Shown: positions 28,801-36,944, numbered from the stretch's first letter. The stretch is DNA of 64,000 bases from Tardiphaga sp051811025 (GCF_051811025.1 NZ_JBPWQE010000001.1:4898001-4962000); one strand, 5' to 3'. The notes: generated from the sequence alone by a model not told the origin. Made by a program: numbers and translations.

Positions 28801-29943
28801 CTATCCCGTCAGCTTCTGATGCAGAAAGGCGCGAACCGTCGCGGGATCGACATCGCCAGCGATGACGGCCTTGCCAACGGCTTCCAGCAAAATAAAGGTG
28901 AGCTTGCCGCGTTTCACCTTCTTGTCCTGCGCCATCAGCGCCATCAGCGTATCCGCCTCCGCGAGGCCTTCCTGCGCGAAGCCGGCAATGTCCTGCAGCT
29001 TCGTGGGCAGACCAACATCGGCGAGATGATGCTGCACGCGGGTCGCATCGCTCTCAGCGATCATGCCGAGCTGCGCCGACAATTGCGCAGCCAGCACCAT
29101 GCCGACCGACACGCCCTCGCCATGGAACAGCCGATCCGAGAAGCCGGTCACCGCTTCCAGCGCATGGCCGAAGGTATGACCGAGATTGAGCAGTGCGCGT
29201 TCGCCATTCTCACGCTCGTCGCGCGACACGACGCCGGCCTTGGCGCGGCACGAGGTGGCGATGGCGTGTTCGCGCGCTGCACCCCCGCGCATGATGTCAG
29301 CGTGGTTGGCTTCGAGCCAGGTGAAGAACGCGACATCGCCGAGCACGCCATATTTGGCGACTTCCGCATAGCCCGAACGAAATTGCCGCGGCGACAGCGT
29401 ATCGAGGACCGCCGTGTCGGCCACAACAAGTACTGGCTGGTGGAAGGCACCGAGCAGGTTCTTACCCTGCGGCGAGTTGATGCCGGTCTTGCCGCCGACG
29501 GAGGAGTCGACCTGCGCCAGCAGCGAGGTCGGCACCTGCACGAAATCGACGCCACGGCGGATGATCGCTGCGGCAAAGCCCGCGAGATCGCCGACCACAC
29601 CGCCACCGAGCGCGACGACGAGATCGTTGCGTTCGATCTTCGCCGCGATCAGTGCTTCGGAAACTTTCTCCAGGCCCGCATAGCTCTTCGACCCCTCGCC
29701 TTCCTCAACAATGATATGCGAGGTCGGAATGCCAGCTTCCGCCAGCGAGGCTTCCGTTGCAGCCAGCCAATGCTTGGCAACGGTCCTGTCGGTCACTATC
29801 GCCGTGCGCACGCCCGGCCGCAGTCTGGCGATCCGCGCACCAAGCGACGGCAGTACATTGCGGCCGATGACGATGTCATAGGCGCGCTCAGCGAGCGCGA
29901 CGTCCACGATGATCGGATCGGAATGTTTCAGCGGGGCGGTCAT
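28801..29943 (-). CDS. aroB: 3-dehydroquinate synthase
   Basis: Second enzyme of the shikimate pathway, converting DAHP to 3-dehydroquinate using NAD+ and a divalent metal. The 380-residue protein has the NAD-binding GGGVVGDLAGF at residues 113-123 and the substrate loop DSSVGGKTGIN at 146-156, with KNLLGAFHQP following. The start overlaps the aroK stop by 4 nt, so the two are translationally coupled, which is the usual aroK-aroB arrangement. Confidence 0.98.
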   Translation of the reverse strand: MTAPLKHSDPIIVDVALAERAYDIVIGRNVLPSLGARIARLRPGVRTAIVTDRTVAKHWLAATEASLAEAGIPTSHIIVEEGEGSKSYAGLEKVSEALIAAKIERNDLVVALGGGVVGDLAGFAAAIIRRGVDFVQVPTSLLAQVDSSVGGKTGINSPQGKNLLGAFHQPVLVVADTAVLDTLSPRQFRSGYAEVAKYGVLGDVAFFTWLEANHADIMRGGAAREHAIATSCRAKAGVVSRDERENGERALLNLGHTFGHALEAVTGFSDRLFHGEGVSVGMVLAAQLSAQLGMIAESDATRVQHHLADVGLPTKLQDIAGFAQEGLAEADTLMALMAQDKKVKRGKLTFILLEAVGKAVIAGDVDPATVRAFLHQKLTG

Positions 29944-30581
29944 AGTTGAGAACTCAAGGGATCGCCTGTCGGTTCGGAAATGGCGGAAGCTGCGTGGGGG
30001 CGGAACAGATGCTCATGCAGCGCGATGATGCCTTCCTCAACGATCTTCTCATGCGGCACGTCGCGCGAGTCGATCGTTATATCGGTCTGCTCATAGAACG
30101 GATGGCGCGCCTCAATGAGCCGCGCAATGGTCGCGGCGGGATCGGCGGTCTTCAGCAGCGGGCGATTTTCCCTGCGCCGAACCCGACGCAGGATCACGTC
30201 CGCATCGGCTTTCAGCCACAGCGAGATCGCCTTGTCGCGGATCTTCTGGCGAGTGTCCTCGCGCAGGAAGGCACCGCCGCCGGTCGCCAGCAGGATCGGT
30301 CCGCTGTCCAGCAGCCGGGCGATCACCCGTGCCTCGCCGTCGCGGAAATGCGGTTCGCCGTGGACTTCAAAAATGTCCGGGATCGACATCCCGGCCGCCG
30401 CCTCGATCTCGTTGTCCGCATCGACAAAGGGCAGCCGTAGCCGCGTCGCCATGCGCCGGCCGATGGTCGATTTGCCCGCCCCCATCATGCCCACCAGCAC
30501 GACCGAGCGCTTTCCCAGCGCCGCGACGATGGCGGCCTCCTGGGGTGCGCTGGCAATGGCCGGCAAGATGGTCTCGGACAT
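29940..30581 (-). CDS. aroK: Shikimate kinase
   Basis: Phosphorylates shikimate with ATP. The 213-residue product has P-loop GMMGAGKST at 31-39, the shikimate-binding DADNEIE after it, GGGAFL near 110, and the lid-region RPLL near 150. Start at 30581 (MSETIL) was chosen over a start 21 codons upstream because the family homology begins near residue 24 and an AGGTG sits 7 nt before it. Family proteins are about 170-200 residues, so this one has a short N- and C-terminal extension. Confidence 0.97.
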   Translation of the reverse strand: MSETILPAIASAPQEAAIVAALGKRSVVLVGMMGAGKSTIGRRMATRLRLPFVDADNEIEAAAGMSIPDIFEVHGEPHFRDGEARVIARLLDSGPILLATGGGAFLREDTRQKIRDKAISLWLKADADVILRRVRRRENRPLLKTADPAATIARLIEARHPFYEQTDITIDSRDVPHEKIVEEGIIALHEHLFRPHAASAISEPTGDPLSSQL

Positions 30582-30756
30582 CAAAAACACCTGCAAAATC
30601 AGTGAGCGACAAGGGATCGCAGAGGTTTGCCGCATTCCGGTCACCTATACTACCCCCAGCGCCAGCGTTGCCAGCACCTCTTGCAGTCTGTATCCGGACA
30701 AGGTGGCCGCCTCAGGCGGAACGAATCGCCCCATTTCGCCGCCGAGTTCCCTGATC

Positions 30757-30903
30757 ATGCCCAGCCTGTTCCGCTTTTTGACGGTCGTCGCGGTGATCGT
30801 TGGCGTGGTCTATGGCGTCATCTTCGCGCTGGCCAATTTCGTCAACCCGAAGCCACGGGACATGACGGTTACCATCCAGCCGGACAAGTTTCTCAAGAAA
30901 TAG
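30757..30903 (+). CDS. Small (48-residue) single-pass membrane protein
   Basis: A 48-residue protein with a hydrophobic segment over about residues 7-28 (LTVVAVIVGVVYGVIFALANF) and a polar tail ending in DKFLKK. The gene is divergent from aroK (176 nt apart). It overlaps the 3' end of the convergent tetR gene by 11 nt. No ribosome binding site is obvious and I recognise no family, but the membrane segment and cationic tail are typical of real small inner-membrane proteins. Confidence 0.6.
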   Translation: MPSLFRFLTVVAVIVGVVYGVIFALANFVNPKPRDMTVTIQPDKFLKK

Positions 30904-31471
30904 CTGCACGCAGTAGCCGCAAGAACAGCTGCATCTGCTCTTCGAATTGCGGGCCGGCGCCCTCAGCATGCTTGATCCCATCCATCGCAGCGACGACGAC
31001 GCTCGCCACCTCGGCCGGCCGGGCTTGCAATGAGCCGAGGCTAATCATGCCCGCGGTTTCAGTATCGCTCAGCGCCTGAGCCAGAAGGGCGATCAACCTG
31101 GCCCGCGCAGCAAGCGTGATATCTTTGGCCAGAGCCATATTGGCGTCGAACAGCTCCATTGCATCCGGACTGCCCGCGAAAGGCGCGATGAGTTCGCGCT
31201 GAAACACAGCCATTGCCGTCTCGATGCGACCGAACACATCGCCATCGCCTGACAGCGCCGCCTCGACATCGCGCATGGTCCGCGCATGGGCGCGCGTCGA
31301 GCCCGCCCGGAACAGATCTTCCTTGCTGTTGAAGCTCAGATAGAGCGACGCCCGCGAAATTCCTGCCGCGCGCGCGATGTCGGCCATGGACGCCTTGCGA
31401 AAACCGTGGCGGACGAACACCGGGAGTGCGGCATCCAGAATGTGATCGGTTTTGGCATCTCGTTCGCTCAT
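30893..31471 (-). CDS. TetR-family regulator of the SDR/NTF2 block
   Basis: A 192-residue TetR repressor with a helix-turn-helix over about residues 8-53 (HGFRKASMADIARAAGISRASLYLSF, then SKEDLF). It is divergent from the SDR gene at 31572; the 8-bp-arm dyad at 31515-31539 lies in the 100-nt gap and is its probable operator. Its stop overlaps the tail of the 48-residue protein, which suggests the regulator gene arrived later or both are tightly packed. Confidence 0.92.
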   Translation of the reverse strand: MSERDAKTDHILDAALPVFVRHGFRKASMADIARAAGISRASLYLSFNSKEDLFRAGSTRAHARTMRDVEAALSGDGDVFGRIETAMAVFQRELIAPFAGSPDAMELFDANMALAKDITLAARARLIALLAQALSDTETAGMISLGSLQARPAEVASVVVAAMDGIKHAEGAGPQFEEQMQLFLRLLRAAIS

Positions 31472-31514
31472 TCAGACAGATTGACAGTTCGTGCCCAAAG
31501 CGTCAAAAGACAAC

Positions 31515-31539
31515 TAGACAATAATAGTCCAATTGTCTA
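31515..31539. promoter_or_regulatory. Inverted repeat between tetR and the SDR gene, probable operator
   Basis: TAGACAAT (31515-31522) and ATTGTCTA (31532-31539) are exact reverse complements around a 9-nt spacer. It sits 44 nt upstream of the tetR start and 33 nt upstream of the SDR start, the usual place for a TetR operator that represses both divergent genes. Confidence 0.65.
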
Positions 31540-31571
31540 ATCTACGCATTCCACGTGGGGCAGGAGCGAAC

Positions 31572-32612
31572 ATGCATTCAGGATCGGTCGGCAATCGAGA
31601 GATCATTGTTCTTGTCACGGGCATCGGCGGCTTTCTGGGCGGACATATCGCCCGGCAGTTGCTGGCCAAGGGCTACGCTGTCCGCGGTAGCGTTCGTCGC
31701 ATGAGCGGCTGCGACCGGATCGCGAAGCAGATCTGTGCGACGCCAACCGACTCGCACTCGCTCAGTTTCGTCGAAGCCGACCTCTGCTCCGACATCGGAT
31801 GGGATGCCGCCGTCACAGGCTGCAGCTATGTGATCCACACGGCATCGCCGTTTCCGGCAGGCCTTCCGAAGGATGAAAATGAATTGATCCAACCAGCGCG
31901 GGACGGCGCGTTACGGGTACTACGTGCCGCGCATCGCGCAGGCGTGACGCGGGTTGTGCTGACGTCCTCGATCGCGGCTACCAATCACGGAGGCGGCAAG
32001 GCGCCGTATACCGAAGAAAACTGGACCGATCCGACAGGCAAACGGGCAACGCCCTACTATAAATCCAAGACGCTGGCCGAACGGGCGGCATGGACCTTTG
32101 CTGCGGAAACCGGACTGGATCTCGCCGTCATCAATCCCGGCATCATTTTTGGACCCCTGTTGGGTCCGGATTACGGCACGTCGATCGGGCTGGTTCAGCA
32201 GATGATGAGCGGCAAGCTCAAACGTGTGCCGCGCTTCGGCATCGCGGTGGTCGATGTCCGCGATGTGGCTGACGCGCATATCAGGGCGATGACCCATCCG
32301 GATGCGTCAGGTCAGCGCTTCATTGCGGCCGGGCAGTTTCTATGGATGCGCGACATCGCGGCCGTACTGGCGCAGTCATTTCCGAATTATGCGCCGGCTC
32401 TGCCCTCGGGCGAAGTGCCAAACTGGATGATCAAAGCAATGGCGCCGTTCAGCGCACGGTCGCGCATGATCGTCCACGAACTCGACGTCGATCTGAGTGT
32501 CAGTGCCGCGAAGGCGCAGCGAATGCTGGATTGGCAGCCAAGGTCCGCCGACGAAGCCATTCGCGCCAGTGCACAAAGCCTGATCGACCACGACCTGCTC
32601 GCGACCTGCTGA
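31572..32612 (+). CDS. NAD(P)-dependent epimerase/dehydratase (extended SDR, dihydroflavonol-reductase-like)
   Basis: A 346-residue extended short-chain dehydrogenase. The dinucleotide motif TGIGGFLGGHIA is at about residues 17-28, followed by YKSK as the catalytic YxxxK near 160 and the nucleotide-fold THPDASGQRFIAAG motif. It resembles dihydroflavonol 4-reductase-like oxidoreductases, which reduce carbonyls on various aldehydes and ketones; the substrate is unknown. ATG at 31572 follows AGGAG by 5 nt; the in-frame TTG at 31533 falls inside the operator and is rejected. Divergent from tetR and followed by the NTF2-like gene after 32 nt. Confidence 0.9.
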   Translation: MHSGSVGNREIIVLVTGIGGFLGGHIARQLLAKGYAVRGSVRRMSGCDRIAKQICATPTDSHSLSFVEADLCSDIGWDAAVTGCSYVIHTASPFPAGLPKDENELIQPARDGALRVLRAAHRAGVTRVVLTSSIAATNHGGGKAPYTEENWTDPTGKRATPYYKSKTLAERAAWTFAAETGLDLAVINPGIIFGPLLGPDYGTSIGLVQQMMSGKLKRVPRFGIAVVDVRDVADAHIRAMTHPDASGQRFIAAGQFLWMRDIAAVLAQSFPNYAPALPSGEVPNWMIKAMAPFSARSRMIVHELDVDLSVSAAKAQRMLDWQPRSADEAIRASAQSLIDHDLLATC

Positions 32613-32644
32613 ATTCCCACACCTCACAATAACGGAACCAACCC

Positions 32645-33055
32645 ATGACCTCATCAATAGTCGATCCGAAAGAGCATCCGGAGGCGGAAGCCATCCGAGG
32701 CATCGAACGCGCGCGGCTTCGTGCGCTTGTGAGCGCCGACATGGCAGCGGCCGAGCCGCTGCACGCCGCAGACTTCCAGCTGATCACGCCGATCGGCGCG
32801 GCACTGTCAAAAGCCGAATATCTTGGCGCCGTCGCAGGCGGCCACATCAAGTATCTGACCTGGATGCCTGGTGAAATCGCCGTCCGGCTGTATGGCACGA
32901 GTGCCGTGATCCGATATCGCGCCCGCATTGAGGTGGTGTTCGGGGGCCACAAGGTGCCGCCAGGCGACTATTGGCACACCGATGCTTATGAAATGCGTGA
33001 CCGGCAGTGGATGGTGGTCTGGTCGCAAGCCACATCGATCAGCCCGCTCGCCTGA
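32645..33055 (+). CDS. NTF2/DUF4440-like family protein
   Basis: A 136-residue NTF2-fold protein of the DUF4440/SnoaL-like type. The conserved stretch EAIRGIERARLRALVSADMAAAEPLHAADFQLITPIG (residues 15-52) and the strand pattern ending YEMRDRQWMVVWSQAT support this. The family includes small isomerases and dehydratases but many members have no known activity. It lies 32 nt behind the SDR gene and is probably co-transcribed with it. Confidence 0.85.
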   Translation: MTSSIVDPKEHPEAEAIRGIERARLRALVSADMAAAEPLHAADFQLITPIGAALSKAEYLGAVAGGHIKYLTWMPGEIAVRLYGTSAVIRYRARIEVVFGGHKVPPGDYWHTDAYEMRDRQWMVVWSQATSISPLA

Positions 33056-33078
33056 TCTTTGTGAGACCTGCATTCGCG

Positions 33079-33119
33079 CCGGGTTGCTGCAGCCGGTGAA
33101 AACCGCTGCTGCAGCCCGG
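33079..33119. terminator. Bulged hairpin between the NTF2-like gene and xerD
   Basis: CCGGG (33079-33083) with CTGCAGC (33087-33093) pairs with GCTGCAG (33108-33114) plus CCCGG (33115-33119), a stem of about 12 bp with a 3-nt bulge, 23-63 nt after the NTF2 stop. It has no T-run but is well placed to separate this block from xerD. Confidence 0.45.
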
Positions 33120-33139
33120 ATCATGGGTTATGATGGCGC

Positions 33140-34093
33140 ATGACCACTTCCTCAGACGCCAAGCTCTCCAATCTGTTCCTCGACATGCTTGCTGCCGAAC
33201 AAGGCGCCGGCGTGAACACGCTCGACGCCTATCGGCGCGACCTGGAAGATTTCTCCGAATTCGCTGCCGGGGCGAAATCCAGCTTAGCCGGTGCCGACAC
33301 CCAGTTGCTGCGCGATTACCTGGAAGACCTCGACGAGCGCGGCTTTAAATCGACCACCGTGGCGCGGCGGCTGTCCGCCATACGGCATCTGTTTCGCTTT
33401 CTGCTCAGCGAAAAAATCCGTGCCGACGATCCAGCAGCCATCCTGTCCGGCCCCAAGCGTGGCCGCAGTCTGCCCAAGGTGCTGTCGATCGCCGATGTTG
33501 ACCGCATGCTGGCACAGGCGCGGACGCAGGCGCAGAATGCGGAAGCATCGGCGCAGCAGCGGCTGCGCGATGCCCGGCTCTATTGTCTGCTCGAAGTGCT
33601 TTACGCCACCGGGCTTCGTGTGTCCGAACTGGTCTCGCTACCGCTCACCGCGGCGCGCCGCGATGCCCGCATGATCGTGGTGCGCGGCAAGGGCAACAAG
33701 GAGCGGCTGGTACCGCTCAATGAAACCGCCAAACAGGCGATGGCGGAATATCTCGCCGCGATGGCCGAGTTGCAGAAATCTCAACCAAAAAAGAGTGCCG
33801 CCTCGAAGTGGCTGTTTCCGTCTTTTGGCGAGAGCGGCCACCTCACCCGGCAGCATTTCGCGCGCGACCTGAAAGAACTCGCCGCCGCATCCGGCATTGC
33901 GCCGCGGCTGGTGTCGCCGCACGTGCTGCGTCACGCCTTTGCCAGCCATCTGCTGCATAACGGCGCCGATCTTCGCATCGTGCAGACGCTGCTCGGTCAT
34001 ACCGATATTTCCACGACGCAGATCTACACCCATGTGGTGGAAGAGCGGCTCAAGAGCCTGGTCCGCGACCTGCATCCGCTCGCGGAAAAATAG
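33140..34093 (+). CDS. xerD: Site-specific tyrosine recombinase XerD
   Basis: With XerC this resolves chromosome dimers at dif. The 317-residue protein has an N-terminal SAM-like domain (about 10-95) and a catalytic domain with all residues: R160 (GLRVSEL), K184 (RGKGNKER), H261 and R264 (HVLRHAFASH), H287 (LGHTDIS) and nucleophile Y296 (TQIYTHV). Its length and sequence fit the housekeeping XerD rather than a phage integrase. The gene is convergent with a methyltransferase gene, with only 3 nt between stops. Confidence 0.97.
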   Translation: MTTSSDAKLSNLFLDMLAAEQGAGVNTLDAYRRDLEDFSEFAAGAKSSLAGADTQLLRDYLEDLDERGFKSTTVARRLSAIRHLFRFLLSEKIRADDPAAILSGPKRGRSLPKVLSIADVDRMLAQARTQAQNAEASAQQRLRDARLYCLLEVLYATGLRVSELVSLPLTAARRDARMIVVRGKGNKERLVPLNETAKQAMAEYLAAMAELQKSQPKKSAASKWLFPSFGESGHLTRQHFARDLKELAAASGIAPRLVSPHVLRHAFASHLLHNGADLRIVQTLLGHTDISTTQIYTHVVEERLKSLVRDLHPLAEK

Positions 34094-34096
34094 CGC

Positions 34097-34879
34097 TCAG
34101 CGCGAGTGCGGCTCGGCCTCGCCAAGATGATCCGCCTCATCGTCGCGCCGCATCCCGGAGGTCGGCACCAGCACCGGCTGCAGCGCAGGAATCAGCCGCG
34201 TGCGTTCGCGCTTGGCGGGGATCGCCCGATAGACCTGTTTGGTGGCTTCGACGATATGCACGCCGGCGAACGGCATCGACAACGCCGCGCCGATCCGCTC
34301 CCAGGCCATCGCCGAGCGCAGAAACCAGCCCATTCCGACCGGCGGCATGAACAGCGCCTCGCTCCACGCCGTCGGCGTAAACCAGGTCTGTCGCAGCAAC
34401 TGCGTGATCTGCGAGCGTGAATAGGGCCGGCCGTGACCGAACGGCGTCGAGTCGGTGCGGGTCCAGACGCCCCGGCGATTCGGAATCACCGCCATCAACC
34501 GGCCGGACGGCGCGAGCACCCGCCAAACCTCGCGGAGCAAACCTTCGGGATCGTCGGACATTTCCAGGGCGTGCACCAGGATGATGCGATCGACGGCGGC
34601 ATCCGGCAGCGGCAGCGAGAATTCGTCGACCAGCGTGGCCAGCGCCGGCTTCGCCGTCGGCCATTTCAGCACCCCCTGCGCCGCCGGCATGAACGCGATG
34701 CACCGTTCGGAATTCTCCCGGAAAAGACCGAGATACGGTGTGGGGTACCCCAGACCGAGCACACGCTGGCCTTCGGCATCCGGCCAATGCGCCTGAATAC
34801 CGCGATTGATCAGCCGCCGAGCCACGATACCGAGGCGGCGCGAATAGAAATCCCGGAGATCGATCACATCGATGGTCAT
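34097..34879 (-). CDS. Class I SAM-dependent methyltransferase
   Basis: A 260-residue methyltransferase of the Methyltransf_11 type. The fold is recognisable by the nucleotide motif RVLGLGYPTPYLGLF near residue 40 (a degenerate GxGxG), the acidic SLPLPDAAVDRIILVHALEMSDDP near 90-112 and LREVWRVLAPSGRLMAVIPNRRG near 115-138. The substrate is unknown. Its position opposite the MliC-like gene and close to gloB is a familiar alphaproteobacterial neighbourhood, but that does not define its target. Confidence 0.87.
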   Translation of the reverse strand: MTIDVIDLRDFYSRRLGIVARRLINRGIQAHWPDAEGQRVLGLGYPTPYLGLFRENSERCIAFMPAAQGVLKWPTAKPALATLVDEFSLPLPDAAVDRIILVHALEMSDDPEGLLREVWRVLAPSGRLMAVIPNRRGVWTRTDSTPFGHGRPYSRSQITQLLRQTWFTPTAWSEALFMPPVGMGWFLRSAMAWERIGAALSMPFAGVHIVEATKQVYRAIPAKRERTRLIPALQPVLVPTSGMRRDDEADHLGEAEPHSR

Positions 34880-35059
34880 GGTGACTTTCTAACACGTTGC
34901 GGCGGCGCACGATCCCCCGAATCGCGCATTGCCGGGGCAGCGTTAACGCCACATATCCAGGCCATCGCGGGCGGTGAGTTGCACCAATTGACAAGGCCGG
35001 CCCGGCTGCGGCCTAGTCGGAGAAACAGGCGCCGCGACATCGTTGCAGGAGAGACAAAA

Positions 35060-35410
35060 ATGCTGTCACGCCGAGGTCAAACGATCACAAGGACGGCGGC
35101 GATAACCGCAAGTCTGGCCGTGATGGCTTCACTGGCGCCATTCGGCGCCTATGCCAATCCCGCGACGGTCGATTACACATGCACTCCTGCATTGTCGGGC
35201 GGCAACAAGATCTCCGTCGATTACAATTCCGGTGGCAAGTCGATCACCCTGTTCTATCCCAATGGCGAAACGCTCCGCATGCCGATCCAGCGATCAGGCT
35301 CGGGCTTCCGCTACGGCGAAGGCAATGTCGGGATTGCCGGCAAGGGCCAGACCACCATCACGCTGCAGATTGCCGGCCAGCCCTCGCGCCAATGTGTGAC
35401 GCCGCGCTGA
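35060..35410 (+). CDS. Secreted protein, MliC-like lysozyme-inhibitor fold
   Basis: A 116-residue exported protein. Residues 1-33 are a signal peptide ending near AYAN; the mature part begins VDYTCTPALSGGNKISVDY and contains SGSGFRYGEGNVGIAGKG, then ends in a second Cys (residue about 112). The Cys-spaced pattern and the SGxxFRY/GKG motif resemble MliC/PliC inhibitors of C-type lysozyme, which protect the envelope. ATG at 35060 follows AGGAGAGAC by 5 nt; a much longer in-frame reading frame from 34433 is antisense to the methyltransferase and not coding. Not a lipoprotein, since no lipobox is seen. Confidence 0.75.
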   Translation: MLSRRGQTITRTAAITASLAVMASLAPFGAYANPATVDYTCTPALSGGNKISVDYNSGGKSITLFYPNGETLRMPIQRSGSGFRYGEGNVGIAGKGQTTITLQIAGQPSRQCVTPR

Positions 35411-35494
35411 CCGTCATGCATCGCCCATACTCACCCCCATCAATTTGCCGCACGTACGTGCGAGCGCATCACGACGTGATCCAACGGAGTTATC

Positions 35495-36262
35495 ATGGCT
35501 GCTGAAATTCGCGTATTCCCCTGCCTGTCCGACAATTTCGGCTACCTGATTCATGATCCACAGAGCCTGAAAACCGCCGCCATCGACGCGCCGGAGGCCG
35601 GCCCGATCATGAAGGTACTGCAGCGCGAAGGCTGGAAACTCACGGATATTCTGGTGACTCATCACCACGCCGACCATGTCGGCGGCATCTCGGAGCTGAA
35701 GAAAACCTATGGCTGCAAGGTCACAGCGCCGCACGATCAGGGCACGCCAATTCCTGAAGTCGACGTCCGCGTCGGCGAGGGCGATACCGTGCAGGTCGGC
35801 GCGCTCACCGCACGGGTGTTCGAGACCCCCGGCCATACGCTCGACCATATCTGCTACGTGTTCGACAGCGAGCTCGCGCTGTTCTCGGCCGACACGCTGT
35901 TTTCGGGCGGCTGCGGGCGGGTGTTCGAAGGCACCTATCCGATGATGTGGCAATCGCTGAAGAAGCTGCGCACATTGCCGGACGACTACCGTGTCTATTG
36001 CGGTCACGAATACACCGCGGCCAACGTCAGGTTCTGCCTTGGCATCGATGCCAATAACGAGGCGCTGAAGAAGCGCTCCGAAGAGGTGGCGCAGCTGCGC
36101 GCTGTCGGCAAGCCGACCATCCCGGTGCTGCTCGGGCTCGAGAAGAAGACCAACGTCTTCCTGCGCGCCGACGATCCGGCTATCGCCGCCGCCGTCCGCC
36201 TCAAGGGATTCAGCGAGGACGACGTGTTCGGCGAACTCCGTGAACGCAAGAACAAGTCCTGA
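35495..36262 (+). CDS. gloB: Hydroxyacylglutathione hydrolase (glyoxalase II)
   Basis: A 255-residue metallo-beta-lactamase-fold thioesterase that hydrolyses S-D-lactoylglutathione, the second step of methylglyoxal detoxification. The di-metal motif THHHADH is at residues 55-61, followed by the downstream His-bearing TPGHTLDHICY and GCGR (around 110-150), and YCGHEYTAANVRF near 167. It overlaps the downstream cupin gene by 1 nt and is the probable head of that pair. Confidence 0.97.
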   Translation: MAAEIRVFPCLSDNFGYLIHDPQSLKTAAIDAPEAGPIMKVLQREGWKLTDILVTHHHADHVGGISELKKTYGCKVTAPHDQGTPIPEVDVRVGEGDTVQVGALTARVFETPGHTLDHICYVFDSELALFSADTLFSGGCGRVFEGTYPMMWQSLKKLRTLPDDYRVYCGHEYTAANVRFCLGIDANNEALKKRSEEVAQLRAVGKPTIPVLLGLEKKTNVFLRADDPAIAAAVRLKGFSEDDVFGELRERKNKS

Positions 36263-36696
36263 TGGCAGGCTACACGCCAACTGCAGCCGAGATCATCGCG
36301 ACGCTCGGCTTGCAGCCGCATCCCGAAGGCGGCCACTACCGCGAGACGTTTCGCGACAGTCGCGTGGATACCGGCGGGCGGGCCGCATCAACGGCGATCT
36401 ACTTCCTGCTGGCATCACGCGAACGCTCGCACTGGCATCGCATTGATGCCGTCGAGATATGGCACTATCATGCGGGCGCTCCGCTCACGCTGGAAATCGC
36501 CAACGACGCCGGCCAGCGCACGATCACGCTCGGGCCGGACGTCGCCGCTGGACAAGAGCCGCAAGGCATTGTCCCACCGCATGCTTGGCAGGCCGCCTCC
36601 ACCACTGGCGACTGGACACTGGTCGGCTGCACCGTGGCACCAGGTTTCGATTTCGCGACGTTTGAGTTGGCCCCGAAGGGCTGGAAGCCCGACTAG
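36262..36696 (+). CDS. Cupin superfamily DUF985 protein
   Basis: A 144-residue cupin of the DUF985 family, a metal-binding beta-barrel of unknown enzymatic role. The metal-ligand pattern HWHRIDAVEIWHYH is at about 56-69 and the second conserved His lies in PPHAWQAA near residue 98. It starts at the gloB stop with a 1-nt overlap, implying co-translation. Its own stop codon at 36694-36696 coincides with the stop of the transporter remnant on the other strand. Confidence 0.9.
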   Translation: MAGYTPTAAEIIATLGLQPHPEGGHYRETFRDSRVDTGGRAASTAIYFLLASRERSHWHRIDAVEIWHYHAGAPLTLEIANDAGQRTITLGPDVAAGQEPQGIVPPHAWQAASTTGDWTLVGCTVAPGFDFATFELAPKGWKPD

Positions 36697-36917
36697 CTCG
36701 GCTTCCAGATCATATCCTTCGCTGCGATCAAGCCACCACCTGCGATCAACGCTGCTGCGACAGCAATATTCGCGCTCGCCTGCGCGAATCCGGCCAGAAT
36801 CAGGAACGCCGTCGACAGCAGCGGCGTTGCATAAGAGGCGGCACCGAGCACGCGGATGTCGCCGCGCTTCATGCCGATGTCCCAGGCGAAGAATGCGGCG
36901 CCGACCTTCGAGACGCC
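36693..36917 (-). pseudogene. C-terminal remnant of an EamA/DMT-family transporter
   Basis: On the minus strand an open frame of about 75 codons ending in TAG at 36693-36695 encodes GVSKVGAAFFAWDIGMKRG, DIRVLGAASYATPLLSTAF and LILAGFAQASANIAVAAAL, then a short tail ending KDMIWKPS. This is the end of an EamA domain (last two membrane segments). No start codon or N-terminal part exists: the upstream sequence is a REP-like palindrome (36905-36944). The frame is still open, which suggests a recent event. Confidence 0.7.
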
Positions 36918-36944
36918 CGCAAGAGCGGGCTCCTCAGGATGAGG
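36905..36944 (-). repeat. REP-like palindromic element fused to the transporter remnant
   Basis: On the minus strand it reads CCTCATCCTGAGGAG, GCCCGC-TCTT-GCGGGC, then GTCTCGAAGG, with perfect 6-bp inner arms (36915-36920 and 36925-36930). This matches the CCTCATCCTGAGGAGC...GCGTCTCGAAGG intergenic palindromes frequent in Bradyrhizobium and relatives. The expected closing ATGAGG is replaced by transporter codons, so the element is joined directly to the remnant. Confidence 0.6.

Noticed and set aside
30115..30756. 262-codon frame upstream of the 48-residue protein
   Set aside because: Its first 214 codons lie antisense to aroK; only the last 48 codons after the ATG at 30757 look like a protein.
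33140..34093. XerD as a mobile-element integrase marking an island
   Set aside because: Length, catalytic residues and aroK-side location fit the housekeeping XerD; no att repeats, tRNA or phage genes are nearby.
34433..35059. Long N-terminal extension of the MliC-like gene
   Set aside because: The extension is antisense to the methyltransferase; the signal peptide at 35060 with its AGGAGAGAC ribosome site marks the true start.
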